Source of the DNA: Streptomyces sp. SN-593
GTDB taxonomy: Bacteria; Actinomycetota; Actinomycetes; Streptomycetales; Streptomycetaceae
Direction of reading: 5' to 3'
DNA: 64,000 bases
Assembly (NCBI RefSeq): GCF_016756395.1
Contig: NZ_AP018365.1
Coordinates: forward strand, 3,571,001 to 3,635,000
The notes under the pieces were generated by a model. That model did not search any database. It was given only the letters and a program-made list of their open reading frames with translations, and was not told the DNA's origin. Of this stretch, positions 1 to 7,329 are shown one piece after another (the stretch's first letter is position 1; every line of letters starts with the position of its first letter). Made by a program: the position numbers and the translations under genes.

Positions 1-753
1 CAGGAAGTGCTTGATCAGGACGATGTCGAAGCCCTTGGGCACGCCGTCGAAGACGTCGCCGCCGATGAAGGAGCACTGCTCCGCGACACCGTGGGCCTTG
101 AAGTTCGCCAGGGCCTCCTGCTCCTTCTCCGGCAGGTCGAAGGTGGTGACCCGCAGGCCGGGGGACGCCTTGTACGTGGCGGTGTGGACCGCTCCGAGGC
201 CGGTGTTGCCCGCCAGGTCGAGCACCCGGGCGCCGGCCGGGACGTCGATGTTCCCGAAGAACCAGGGGTCGATGTTGGCGGTGACCGTGTTCATCAGGTT
301 CGCCCACGCCTCGCGCAGGTCGCGGTGCTCGGCCACGGCCCCGTAGAGGGTGCCCTCGGTCACCCCGTACATCTCCCGCAGGCCGACGAGCGTGCCGGTC
401 CGGGCGCTCTCGGTCAGGTGGAAGAGCTGGCGGAGCGCCACCACCTTGATCATGTTCATGTAGGCGAGGGCGCGCTTCAGATCGGCCGCCGCGACCTCGG
501 CGAGGGCGTCCAGGGTGTAGCCGCCGGACTCCTCGTCGCAGGCGACGAAGCCCTCCTTGACCAGCAGGAGGAGCAGTTGCTCGACGGCGTCCGCCTTGGC
601 GCCGACCGCCGTCCCCAGCTCGTCCGCGGTCAGACCCGGGCGCTCCCGGATCGTGTCGACGAGGCCGAGCTCGAAGCAGGACAGCAGGGTCATGAACCGG
701 GAGGGGCCCACCATGTACTCGCGGAATCGGGCGAGCGTGGCTTCCGACGTCAT
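1..753 (-). CDS. SAM-dependent O-methyltransferase (3' end outside window)
   Basis: The reading frame starts at an ATG at 753 and runs off the left edge of the window, so about 250 residues are visible and the C-terminus is missing. An N-terminal winged-helix/dimerisation region is followed by a SAM-binding motif I of the form DLAGNTG near residue 180, and then by an acidic motif II region (TFDLPE). This is the layout of bacterial small-molecule O-methyltransferases of the acetylserotonin-MT type. It lies 59 bp downstream of the ANL ligase and is the last visible gene of the rppA operon, so it probably methylates a hydroxyl or a carbon of the naphthoquinone. The upstream purine stretch (GAAAGAG) is a weak Shine-Dalgarno. 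Substrate and O- versus C-specificity cannot be read from sequence. Confidence 0.8.
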   Translation of the reverse strand, partial: MTSEATLARFREYMVGPSRFMTLLSCFELGLVDTIRERPGLTADELGTAVGAKADAVEQLLLLLVKEGFVACDEESGGYTLDALAEVAAADLKRALAYMNMIKVVALRQLFHLTESARTGTLVGLREMYGVTEGTLYGAVAEHRDLREAWANLMNTVTANIDPWFFGNIDVPAGARVLDLAGNTGLGAVHTATYKASPGLRVTTFDLPEKEQEALANFKAHGVAEQCSFIGGDVFDGVPKGFDIVLIKHFL

Positions 754-812
754 GGACTCGTCTCTTTCGGTAGGGGTTTCCACCGCCGTGGCGGCGGCCT
801 GCTGGTGAGGGG

Positions 813-2399
813 TCACTCCCGGCCCTTGAGGTCGTCCTTGAGCCGGTCGGCCAGCGCGAGGCGCTGGACCTTGAGGGTGGCGGTGCGCGGCAGCTCGGCC
901 TCCGGGATCTGGACCGGGTCGGCCAGTTGGGGGAAGTCGGCGACGGCCTCCCGCCAGCGGTCCCGGTCCAGCGGCCGGTCGCCGTGGGTGCAGAGCACCG
1001 GAACGGCCTGGGAGTCGGGGCCCTGGACCACGACCAGCTCGCTCAACTCGTGCAGTTTGCCGAGGACCAGGTCCTCGATCTCCAGGGAGCTGCGGACACC
1101 GTGGATCATGTCGACCTCCCGGTCGAGCATGTGCAGGCAGCCGAACCGGGTGAAGTAGCCGACGTCCCCGGTGCCCCACCAGTCGCCGCTGCGGTTGCTG
1201 TCGTAGCGCTCCTGCTCGCCGAAGTACGTCTTGGCCAGGGCCGGCCAGGCGACCTGGATGCGACCGGGGTTCGCGGCCGTCGGCCGCTTCCCGTCCCGGC
1301 TGACCACGCGGACCTTCGCCGAGCCGACGGGCATCTGCCAGCCGACGCAGCGCCCGTTGGCCTTGTGGGCGGAGCGGCGGAAGTAAGCCCGGCCGACGGC
1401 GGGTCCGACCTCGCTCTGCCCGTAGATCTGGAAGAACAGTGCGCCCCGACGCTCGGAGGACCTGAGCAGCTTGCTCATCGTCCCCGGGTGGATCGCGTCG
1501 AAGGTGCTGCTGAAGTACTTCACCGACGCGAAGGGCCGCCGCGGGTCGTCGGCTAGGCCCTCCCACGCCATCAGCGAGTTGGGCAGCGCCTCGATCAGCC
1601 CGGGCCGGTTCGCGAGGAACAGCTCGGCGACCGTGTCGGGGTCCGACTCGTTCATGAGCAGCACCGGCATCTCCTTCAGGAGGGCCAGGGCCATCGCCGC
1701 GACGTTCCGGGAGTGCACGAAGGGGATGTGGATCGCCACCCGCTCGCGCTTGCGCATGAGGGACAGCAGCCGCCACTGCGGCTTGAGCCGCAGGCCCTGG
1801 GTACGGGGCGTGTGCACGACCAGCTTGGGCACCCCGGTGGTGCCGGAGGTGTGGGTGATCACGGCTGCCTCGTCGATGGGCCGCTCCACCGGCTGGACCC
1901 GCGGCGCGCCGGCGAGCGCGCCCAGCGACACGGTCCCCGGCCGCTCACCGGACACGGTGATCACCCGCCGGGTCAGCTCCGGCAGGGGGAGTTCGGCCAG
2001 CACGTCCAGCTTGTGGTCGTCGGTGAGCAGGCTCGGCCGGTCGACCCGCTCCAGCAGGGCCCCGACGGTCGTGGCGTCCAGGCCCGGCGAGAGCAGCACC
2101 GGCACCGCGCCGATCCGGGACAGCGCGCAGGCCAGCATCCACACGTCGGCGTTCGCCTTCTTGTGGAGCACCACGTGCTCGTCGGGCCGGACGCCGGCGG
2201 CCCACAGGCGGGCCGCCAGGTCGTCGACCACCTCGGCGAGCCCCGAGACCGTCAGGTGCCGGCCCACCTCGGGGAGGACGTCGAGGTCGTGGTCGAGCGT
2301 GATCGGCGTCGTCTTGTTGACGGCCGCGGCCATGGCGGGCAGCAGGCCGATGTGGAGACCGCGCTCCTGTATCGATCGGTAGGCCACAGAGCCCTTCAT
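813..2399 (-). CDS. ANL-superfamily AMP-forming ligase
   Basis: 528 residues. The P-loop-like adenylation motif HTSGTTGVPKL lies near residues 183-193. Further on come an ANL A5-like IYGQSE, an A7-like WWGTGDVG and a C-terminal region with a plausible catalytic lysine (RTATLKVQRL). The start was chosen at the ATG at 2399 because AAAGGAGA precedes it at good spacing; the frame is open upstream but runs through low-complexity G/C repeats. ANL enzymes activate acids as acyl-AMP for CoA, carrier-protein or amine transfer. Some members are ATP-dependent diazotases acting on aryl amines (CreM of cremeomycin is the known case). Next to an aminotransferase that should make an amino-naphthoquinone, both roles are possible. 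No nitrite-forming (CreD/CreE-like) genes are visible in the window. Confidence 0.85.
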   Translation of the reverse strand: MKGSVAYRSIQERGLHIGLLPAMAAAVNKTTPITLDHDLDVLPEVGRHLTVSGLAEVVDDLAARLWAAGVRPDEHVVLHKKANADVWMLACALSRIGAVPVLLSPGLDATTVGALLERVDRPSLLTDDHKLDVLAELPLPELTRRVITVSGERPGTVSLGALAGAPRVQPVERPIDEAAVITHTSGTTGVPKLVVHTPRTQGLRLKPQWRLLSLMRKRERVAIHIPFVHSRNVAAMALALLKEMPVLLMNESDPDTVAELFLANRPGLIEALPNSLMAWEGLADDPRRPFASVKYFSSTFDAIHPGTMSKLLRSSERRGALFFQIYGQSEVGPAVGRAYFRRSAHKANGRCVGWQMPVGSAKVRVVSRDGKRPTAANPGRIQVAWPALAKTYFGEQERYDSNRSGDWWGTGDVGYFTRFGCLHMLDREVDMIHGVRSSLEIEDLVLGKLHELSELVVVQGPDSQAVPVLCTHGDRPLDRDRWREAVADFPQLADPVQIPEAELPRTATLKVQRLALADRLKDDLKGRE

Positions 2400-2711
2400 C
2401 GGACTGTCTCCTTTGCGGTGCGGTGATCGATGGGCGGGGAAGCCGTCGCGGGTGCGGGTGCGGGCGCGGGCGGATGCGGGCGCGCGGGCGGATGCGGGTG
2501 CGGGCGCAGGCGCAGGCGCGCGCGGGTGCTGGGTGCTTAGGGCTCGCGACGGCGGCCCGGTCACCGGGAGGGGGGCGGCCCGGAACGGTCCCGAGGCGCC
2601 GTCGAAGCGGCGTCGCGGGACCCGTTGTCCATGGCCTGCCCGGCGGGTCCTGCCGGGCTCACGGCGCCCGGCACCGCACCTCCCTGCGTTGCCGGACCAC
2701 CCACGTACGAC
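2400..2711. repeat. G-rich intra-operon gap with quadruplex motif
   Basis: A 312-bp gap separates two same-strand genes that otherwise belong to a tight operon. Plus-strand positions 2449-2528 are a degenerate GCGGGT/GCGGGC repeat. Within it, 2450-2470 has four GGG runs separated by 3-nt loops, a canonical G-quadruplex motif on the template strand for the ANL ligase gene. The Shine-Dalgarno AAAGGAGA of the ligase lies at the gene-proximal end. No further gene is seen. The gap may hold an internal promoter, but no convincing -35/-10 pair could be picked. Confidence 0.5.
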
Positions 2712-3707
2712 CTAGCGGGCGATGACCAGCGTGGCCGGCGGCGCGGAGTGGAACGTGACACTCGTGAAGCCCGCCTTGACCAGCCACTCGTGGTAGTCGG
2801 ACCGCCGCCAGGTACCGCCCCGCTTGCTCTTCAGGAGCATCTCCGAGGCGAAGATCAGCGGCAGGGCCGGACCGCCGCGGTCGTCGTCGACGACGTAGTC
2901 GCAGACCACCAGCGCACCGCCGGGCTTGAGCGCTTCGCGGAGGCGGGAGAAGACCGCGATGTTGTCCTCCGCCCCCTCCTGGTGGGCGATGTGGGAGTAC
3001 AGCGCGATGTCGTACCGCGCGGTGCCGAAGTCGGTGGTGTGGAAGTCGCCGTTGACGGTGGTGAACCGGTCGCCCACACCCCGCTCCTCCTGGAGCCGGC
3101 GGGCGATCGCGTTGATCGGCTCCCAGTCGAGCTGGGTGGAGTGTGCGGCCGGGTTGGCCTCCAGCCAGATCCCGGAGTAGACGCCCGAACCGCCCCCCAC
3201 GTCGAGGATGGAGACCGGGCCCGCCCCGGCGAGGCCGAGCACCTCGGCGGCGGCGCCGGCGGCCGTGACCGACTGCGCCGCGATGGCCGGGACGATCTCC
3301 TCCCAGTGCGGGTTGTCGGCCACCTCGGTCGTCGCGTTCTGCACCGGCCCCCCGGCCCGGACCACGTCCGGCAGGCCGGCCAGGCCGCCCATGTGCTTCA
3401 GCTTCAGTTGGGCGAAGCCGCTCAGGCAGGTGGGCTTGCCGTCGACCAGGTAGACGGACGCCTCGGGGGTGTTGCGGTAGCGGCCCTCGTGGAGCTCGAC
3501 CAGGCCCACGCTGACGAGGCCGTCCAGGAGGGTCTGCGCGCCCCGCAGCGCGATGCCGGCACGGTCGGCCAGTTCGGCGGCCGTGCCCGCTCCGTCCTCC
3601 AGGTGCGTGAAGAGCGAGTGGGCGGCCGCGGCGCCCACGACACCGGTGGCCCAGTAGCCGTTGATGAGCCGCAGTACCCCGTCCGGGGTCGGCTGGTGGT
3701 CGGTCAT
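2712..3707 (-). CDS. SAM-dependent methyltransferase
   Basis: 331 residues. An N-terminal winged-helix dimerisation part, with the start of the chain around INGYWATGVVGAAAAHSLF, is followed by SAM motif I ILDVGGGSG near residues 165-173 and by the later motif ALKPGGALVVCD. This is the acetylserotonin/small-molecule O-methyltransferase layout, also shared by some C-methyltransferases. Its ATG at 3707 overlaps the aminotransferase stop codon (4 bp), so the two are translationally coupled. It is one of two methyltransferases in the operon; THN-derived meroterpenoids commonly carry C- and O-methyl groups. Which reaction it performs is not decidable here. Confidence 0.85.
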   Translation of the reverse strand: MTDHQPTPDGVLRLINGYWATGVVGAAAAHSLFTHLEDGAGTAAELADRAGIALRGAQTLLDGLVSVGLVELHEGRYRNTPEASVYLVDGKPTCLSGFAQLKLKHMGGLAGLPDVVRAGGPVQNATTEVADNPHWEEIVPAIAAQSVTAAGAAAEVLGLAGAGPVSILDVGGGSGVYSGIWLEANPAAHSTQLDWEPINAIARRLQEERGVGDRFTTVNGDFHTTDFGTARYDIALYSHIAHQEGAEDNIAVFSRLREALKPGGALVVCDYVVDDDRGGPALPLIFASEMLLKSKRGGTWRRSDYHEWLVKAGFTSVTFHSAPPATLVIAR

Positions 3708-4867
3708 GCGGCGCCTCCCGTCGTGCTGGTGGACGCGTGGGTCCGCACCGCGCCGCGCAGGGCGTCCACGACGCGTTCGACCTGCTCCGGCCTGAGTTCC
3801 GCGTGCATGGGAATCGCGAGCTGGCGCTGGAACAGGTCAGCCGAGACCGGGCACTTCTGCTGGGCCTCGAACACCGGCTGCACGTGCGCGGCGAAGGTGC
3901 CGTGCCCGCAGCCGATCCCCTGGCCGCGCAGCTCGGTGGCGACGGCGGCGCGGTCCACGCGCGGGTCCAGCGTCACCATGTAGGTCTGCCAGGCGTGGGT
4001 GCGGTCCTGAGGCACCTGGGGCAGCGTCAGCAACTCCTCGTCGGCGAGCAGTTCGGCGTACCGGGCCGCGGTGGCGCTGCGGCGCTCGGTGAGTTCGTCG
4101 ATCCGGCCCAGTTGCACCTCCAGGATCGCCGCGGCGATGTCGGAGAGCTTGAAGTTGTAGCCGATCCCGGTGAACGTCGGGATCGGCAGGCCGACGACGT
4201 TCCCCATGTCGAAGATGCTGCCGATGCCGAAGGAGGAGCGCAGCCGCGCGTCCTTGCCGATCGCCGGGTCGCGGGCGAGCAGCGCGCCGCCCTCACCGCT
4301 GGAGGCGCCCTTGCGGCCGTGGAAGGAGAGGCAGCCCACCTGGGCGAGCGAACCGGCCGGGCGGCCCTGGTAGGTCGCGCCGACGGCGCAGGCGGCGTCC
4401 TCGACGAGGAACAGGCCGTGGCGGTCGGCGATCTCCTGGAGTTCGGTGTAGTCGGCGGGCAGGCCGACCGTGTCCACCGCGATCACGCCGACGGTGCGGG
4501 GCGTGACCAGGTCGGCCACCGACTGCGGGTCGATGGTGTAGGTGTCGGGCCGTACGTCGGCGAAGACCGGGACGGCGTCGAGGTACCGCACGGCCTGGGC
4601 GGGCGCCGGGAACCCGTAGTCGGCGACGATCACCTCGTCGCCCGGCTTGACGCCGAGGGCGAGCACGGCCAGGTGGAGCGCGGCGCCGCAGTTGCTGACC
4701 GCGACGGCGTCGCCGACTCCGTACCTCTCCGCCAGCCGGGCCTCCAGCGCCTTGCCCCGGGGGCCCTGGCCGGCCGGCCAGCCGGAGGCGAACACCTCGG
4801 CCACGGCCGCCAGTTCCCGCTCACCGAGACTCGCGCGGACCAGGGGGATCGGTTCCACCGCGGTCAC
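3704..4867 (-). CDS. DegT/DnrJ/EryC1/StrS-family PLP aminotransferase
   Basis: 387 residues of the sugar-aminotransferase fold. The PLP-binding lysine is in FHGRKGASSGEGG near residue 185, preceded by the acidic PLP contact EDAACAVGA. A typical family N-terminus (SLGERELAAVAEVF) and C-terminus are both present, so the chain is complete. It overlaps the cupin gene upstream and the methyltransferase gene downstream by 4 bp each. Beside an RppA-type THN synthase and a quinone-forming cupin, the likely job is to put an amino group on oxidised THN (mompain) to give 8-amino-flaviolin, as proposed for the aminotransferases of furaquinocin-type clusters. That substrate is inferred from context, not from the protein itself. 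Confidence 0.88.
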   Translation of the reverse strand: MTAVEPIPLVRASLGERELAAVAEVFASGWPAGQGPRGKALEARLAERYGVGDAVAVSNCGAALHLAVLALGVKPGDEVIVADYGFPAPAQAVRYLDAVPVFADVRPDTYTIDPQSVADLVTPRTVGVIAVDTVGLPADYTELQEIADRHGLFLVEDAACAVGATYQGRPAGSLAQVGCLSFHGRKGASSGEGGALLARDPAIGKDARLRSSFGIGSIFDMGNVVGLPIPTFTGIGYNFKLSDIAAAILEVQLGRIDELTERRSATAARYAELLADEELLTLPQVPQDRTHAWQTYMVTLDPRVDRAAVATELRGQGIGCGHGTFAAHVQPVFEAQQKCPVSADLFQRQLAIPMHAELRPEQVERVVDALRGAVRTHASTSTTGGAA

Positions 4868-5430
4868 CTCCCGTTCCGCTTCGCGTCGGGCGCCGCCGCG
4901 GGCGCCGCCTTCGTCGGCGGCTCGAAGCGCAGCGGCGTGATCTGGGCGACGTCGTAGCGCCGGCGCATCGCCTCCACGGCCGCGGGGTCCACCGCGGTGC
5001 CGCGTGACCAGATCTCGGCGATCTCCTCGAAGTACGTCTCGTGGTCGGGTGAGGGGTAGTTCTGGAAGAGCATCTTCACCGGCTTGTCCGTGGCGTTGCG
5101 GAAGGCGTGCGGCGTGCCGGGGGGGACGAACATGCAGCTTCCCTCGCCGGCGCGGACGACCCGGTCGCCCTTGGGGGACTGCCAGTGGTGCCAGGTGTCC
5201 GAGGTGCGCTCGGTCGGCTCGAAGCAGAGCACGTCCAGTTCCCCCTCCAGGACGTAGAAGAACTCCTCGGACTGGCTGTGGACGTGCGCCCCGACGTCGA
5301 ATCCGGGCGGGACGACCACCTCGAAGACGGAGACGGACGATCCCATCTCCTGCGTGGCCTTGAAGGTCACCGCCTGCGCCGGGGTGACCAGCTTTCTCCC
5401 GGCACCGGCCGGTTTGATGAGGTCGGACAT
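4864..5430 (-). CDS. Cupin-domain protein, probable quinone-forming monooxygenase
   Basis: 188 residues with one cupin barrel. Cupin motif 1 is visible as GAHVHSQSEEFFYVLEGEL (His, His, Glu metal/active-site positions) and motif 2 as FVPPGTPHAF with its histidine. A 70-residue C-terminal tail ends in an Ala/Pro/Lys-rich stretch. It sits 31 bp after rppA and overlaps the aminotransferase start. Small cupin monooxygenases of the MomA type oxidise 1,3,6,8-tetrahydroxynaphthalene to flaviolin and on to mompain, which fits this position exactly. The assignment to that activity is by neighbourhood. Another quinone-forming or dioxygenase activity is the main alternative. Confidence 0.8.
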   Translation of the reverse strand: MSDLIKPAGAGRKLVTPAQAVTFKATQEMGSSVSVFEVVVPPGFDVGAHVHSQSEEFFYVLEGELDVLCFEPTERTSDTWHHWQSPKGDRVVRAGEGSCMFVPPGTPHAFRNATDKPVKMLFQNYPSPDHETYFEEIAEIWSRGTAVDPAAVEAMRRRYDVAQITPLRFEPPTKAAPAAAPDAKRNGR

Positions 5431-5461
5431 GGACTCCGCTTCCGTTGTTGGCGCGTGTGGT

Positions 5462-6532
5462 CTAGGCGAACGTCTCCGGGACGCTGTCGGTCGCCCAACT
5501 GCCGAGGGCCATCTCGGCGGTGATGCCGGGACCGAAGCCCGCGATCAGACCGGTCGCGCCGGGCGCCGGGGGGGCCTCCTCGAACATCCTGCGGGCGGCT
5601 TCGAGCACGACGGCGCTGGCGATGTTCCCGTACTCGTGCAGGGTCGACCAGCTGTGGCGGAACACGTTGCGGTCCACTTCGAGGAACTTCGCCAGGTCGT
5701 CGAGGATGCGCGGACCGCCGGCGTGGACGAGGTAGAAGTCGAGCTTGCCGACGTCCCAGCTGTGGTCCTTCGCCAGCTCGCGCAGCACCGGGGCGAGCGG
5801 CTCCATCGTGCCGGGCACGCGGCGGTCGAGCTGGAAGTGGAAGCCGGTGTCCTTGACCGCGTAGGAGATCCAGTCCTCGGTACCCGGGATCAGGTAGGAG
5901 GCGTTGCGCTCCAGGTCGATGCCGACGCCCCCCTCGCCGCGCACGACGGCGGCGGCGACCGCGTCGCCGAACAGGCCGTCCGAGAGCAGCGAGCCGATGT
6001 CGTCGGCGTCGGGCTGGTAGCAGAGCGAGCACAGCTCGCAGGAGACGATCAGGACGTGGCTGCCGGGGTGGGCCACGCAGAAGTCGTGGGCGCGGTTGAT
6101 CGCCGCTCCGCCGGCCGCGCACCCCAGTTGGGAGATGGGGATCTGCCGGGTGTCGGAGCGGAAGCCCATGGTGTTGATCAGCCAGGCCGTCAGCGACGGC
6201 ATCAGGAAGCCGGTGCACGACACGTAGATGATCGCGTCGATGTCACGGGCCTTCAGGTCGGCGTTGGCCAGGGCCTGTTCGATGACGCCGGGGGTGAGCT
6301 TCTTGGACTCGACCTCGTAGACGCGGTTGCGCTCCTGGAAGCCCGGGTGGTGGAGCGTCTTCTCGATGGGCTGGACGATGTGGCGCTTCCTGACGCCGGT
6401 GTTGCGGATCAGGCGCAGTGCCAGGGGGAGTTGCGGCTTGCCCGCGTGGGCCCTCGCGGCGAACTCCAGAGTCTCTTCCAGCGTGATGACGTGTTCGGGC
6501 GCACGCATCGCCGGCTTGCATAGCCTCGGCAT
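5462..6532 (-). CDS. rppA: 1,3,6,8-tetrahydroxynaphthalene synthase (type III PKS)
   Basis: 356 residues from the ATG at 6532, the position matching the conserved N-terminus MPRLCKPA. With that start, the type III PKS catalytic triad falls at Cys138 (QLGCAAGG), His270 (LVHAGGP) and Asn303 (YGNIAS), the numbering known for bacterial THN synthases. The additional Cys106 in SCTGFLMPS is also present. The enzyme condenses five malonyl-CoA units to THN, the precursor of melanin-like polymers and of naphthoquinone meroterpenoids. The frame is open upstream to a start at 6604, but the extra 24 residues are not family-like; a purine-rich AGGAAG lies 12 nt before 6532. It is the first gene of the minus-strand operon. 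Confidence 0.95.
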   Translation of the reverse strand: MPRLCKPAMRAPEHVITLEETLEFAARAHAGKPQLPLALRLIRNTGVRKRHIVQPIEKTLHHPGFQERNRVYEVESKKLTPGVIEQALANADLKARDIDAIIYVSCTGFLMPSLTAWLINTMGFRSDTRQIPISQLGCAAGGAAINRAHDFCVAHPGSHVLIVSCELCSLCYQPDADDIGSLLSDGLFGDAVAAAVVRGEGGVGIDLERNASYLIPGTEDWISYAVKDTGFHFQLDRRVPGTMEPLAPVLRELAKDHSWDVGKLDFYLVHAGGPRILDDLAKFLEVDRNVFRHSWSTLHEYGNIASAVVLEAARRMFEEAPPAPGATGLIAGFGPGITAEMALGSWATDSVPETFA

Positions 6533-6686
6533 ATCCGGGGTCCACTTCCTCAGAGTCTCGACAGCAAGGGCAGTGGGGCGTCGCGCAGACGGCGGATCCT
6601 TCACCCGCCGTCCTCGGTGGGGTCGTTGACGCGTTCTTCACGGCGGCCGGCAGGCCCGCCGGCTCGGCGGCCGGGCGGAAACGGGG

Positions 6687-6743
6687 CGCGGCCCGCCGCC
6701 GTCCTGCCCCCCGCGAGGGGGAGAGGGACGGCGGCGGGCCGCG
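6687..6743. other. Perfect 18-bp inverted repeat upstream of rppA
   Basis: The arms 6687-6704 and 6726-6743 are exact reverse complements. The 21-nt loop holds a second small hairpin (CCCCC-GCGA-GGGGG). The structure lies about 155 bp upstream of the rppA start codon, inside its leader if transcription begins further upstream. It could act as an attenuator or as a terminator blocking read-through between the divergent units. There is no T-tract on either side. Confidence 0.7.
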
Positions 6744-6989
6744 GGGCCGGGGCACGGGAGATGTTCGCTGGGGCGGCCGGTCGGACGGAGTCCGCCGACG
6801 GCGATTGGCGCCTGTCCTGAACGGGAAGGGACGTGAGCTGCTCGGCGGGAGCAGTCGGCTGCTGTGGATCGCCGGGAGTTCTGCGTGCGGGTCCCGCCTG
6901 TGCGGGGAACCGGCGGACGGCGGTCGATCCGCTGCCTGGTGACTGCTTTCGGGCAGGGAAGGTGTGCGGAAATAGTGACACGGCAGCAG

Positions 6990-7027
6990 GCTTGGCGCCA
7001 AGCATTACATGGAGTGACCTGGGTCAC
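6990..7027. promoter_or_regulatory. Pair of perfect palindromes, candidate operators
   Basis: GCTTGGCGCCAAGC at 6990-7003 is a perfect 14-bp palindrome. GTGACC-TG-GGTCAC at 7014-7027 is a second perfect dyad, 10 bp further on. Both lie in the gap between rppA and the 1372-aa gene, about 460 and 300 bp from their start codons. The spacing suggests a cluster of regulator sites, possibly near the rppA promoter. The cognate regulator is unknown. Confidence 0.45.
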
Positions 7028-7329
7028 ACTCGACTCCCCGTGGAGGCCGAGGACACCCCGGCTCGACGAGCACCGCACCGACCGGGCCCAACGGGCCCCA
7101 GGCGAGGGAACGTTCAGGGAACGCGCGCCTCCTAACGTCGTCCCCGACCTGCCACACCGGGCGGCCGAACGTCTCGGCCCCGTCCGGAGGCGGGGACGGC
7201 GGCACCGTCCCGGGGCGGTCGCCGACCGGGCGGACCCGTGCTCCTCCCGGCCGACGGCCGCGCTCCTCCCGGGACTTCGGAACCGATCCGTCCAGACCCT
7301 CACCCCGAAACGTCGAAAGGCGGTTCTCC

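Larger units (their letters stand above)
6533..7329. other. Divergent intergenic region between rppA and the 1372-aa gene
   Basis: About 800 bp without a gene. It must hold the rppA operon promoter (minus) and the promoter of the large plus-strand gene. It contains a long perfect inverted repeat (6687-6743) and two short perfect palindromes (6990-7003 and 7014-7027), listed separately. The large downstream gene has a good Shine-Dalgarno (GAAAGG) at 7315-7320. Confidence 0.6.
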
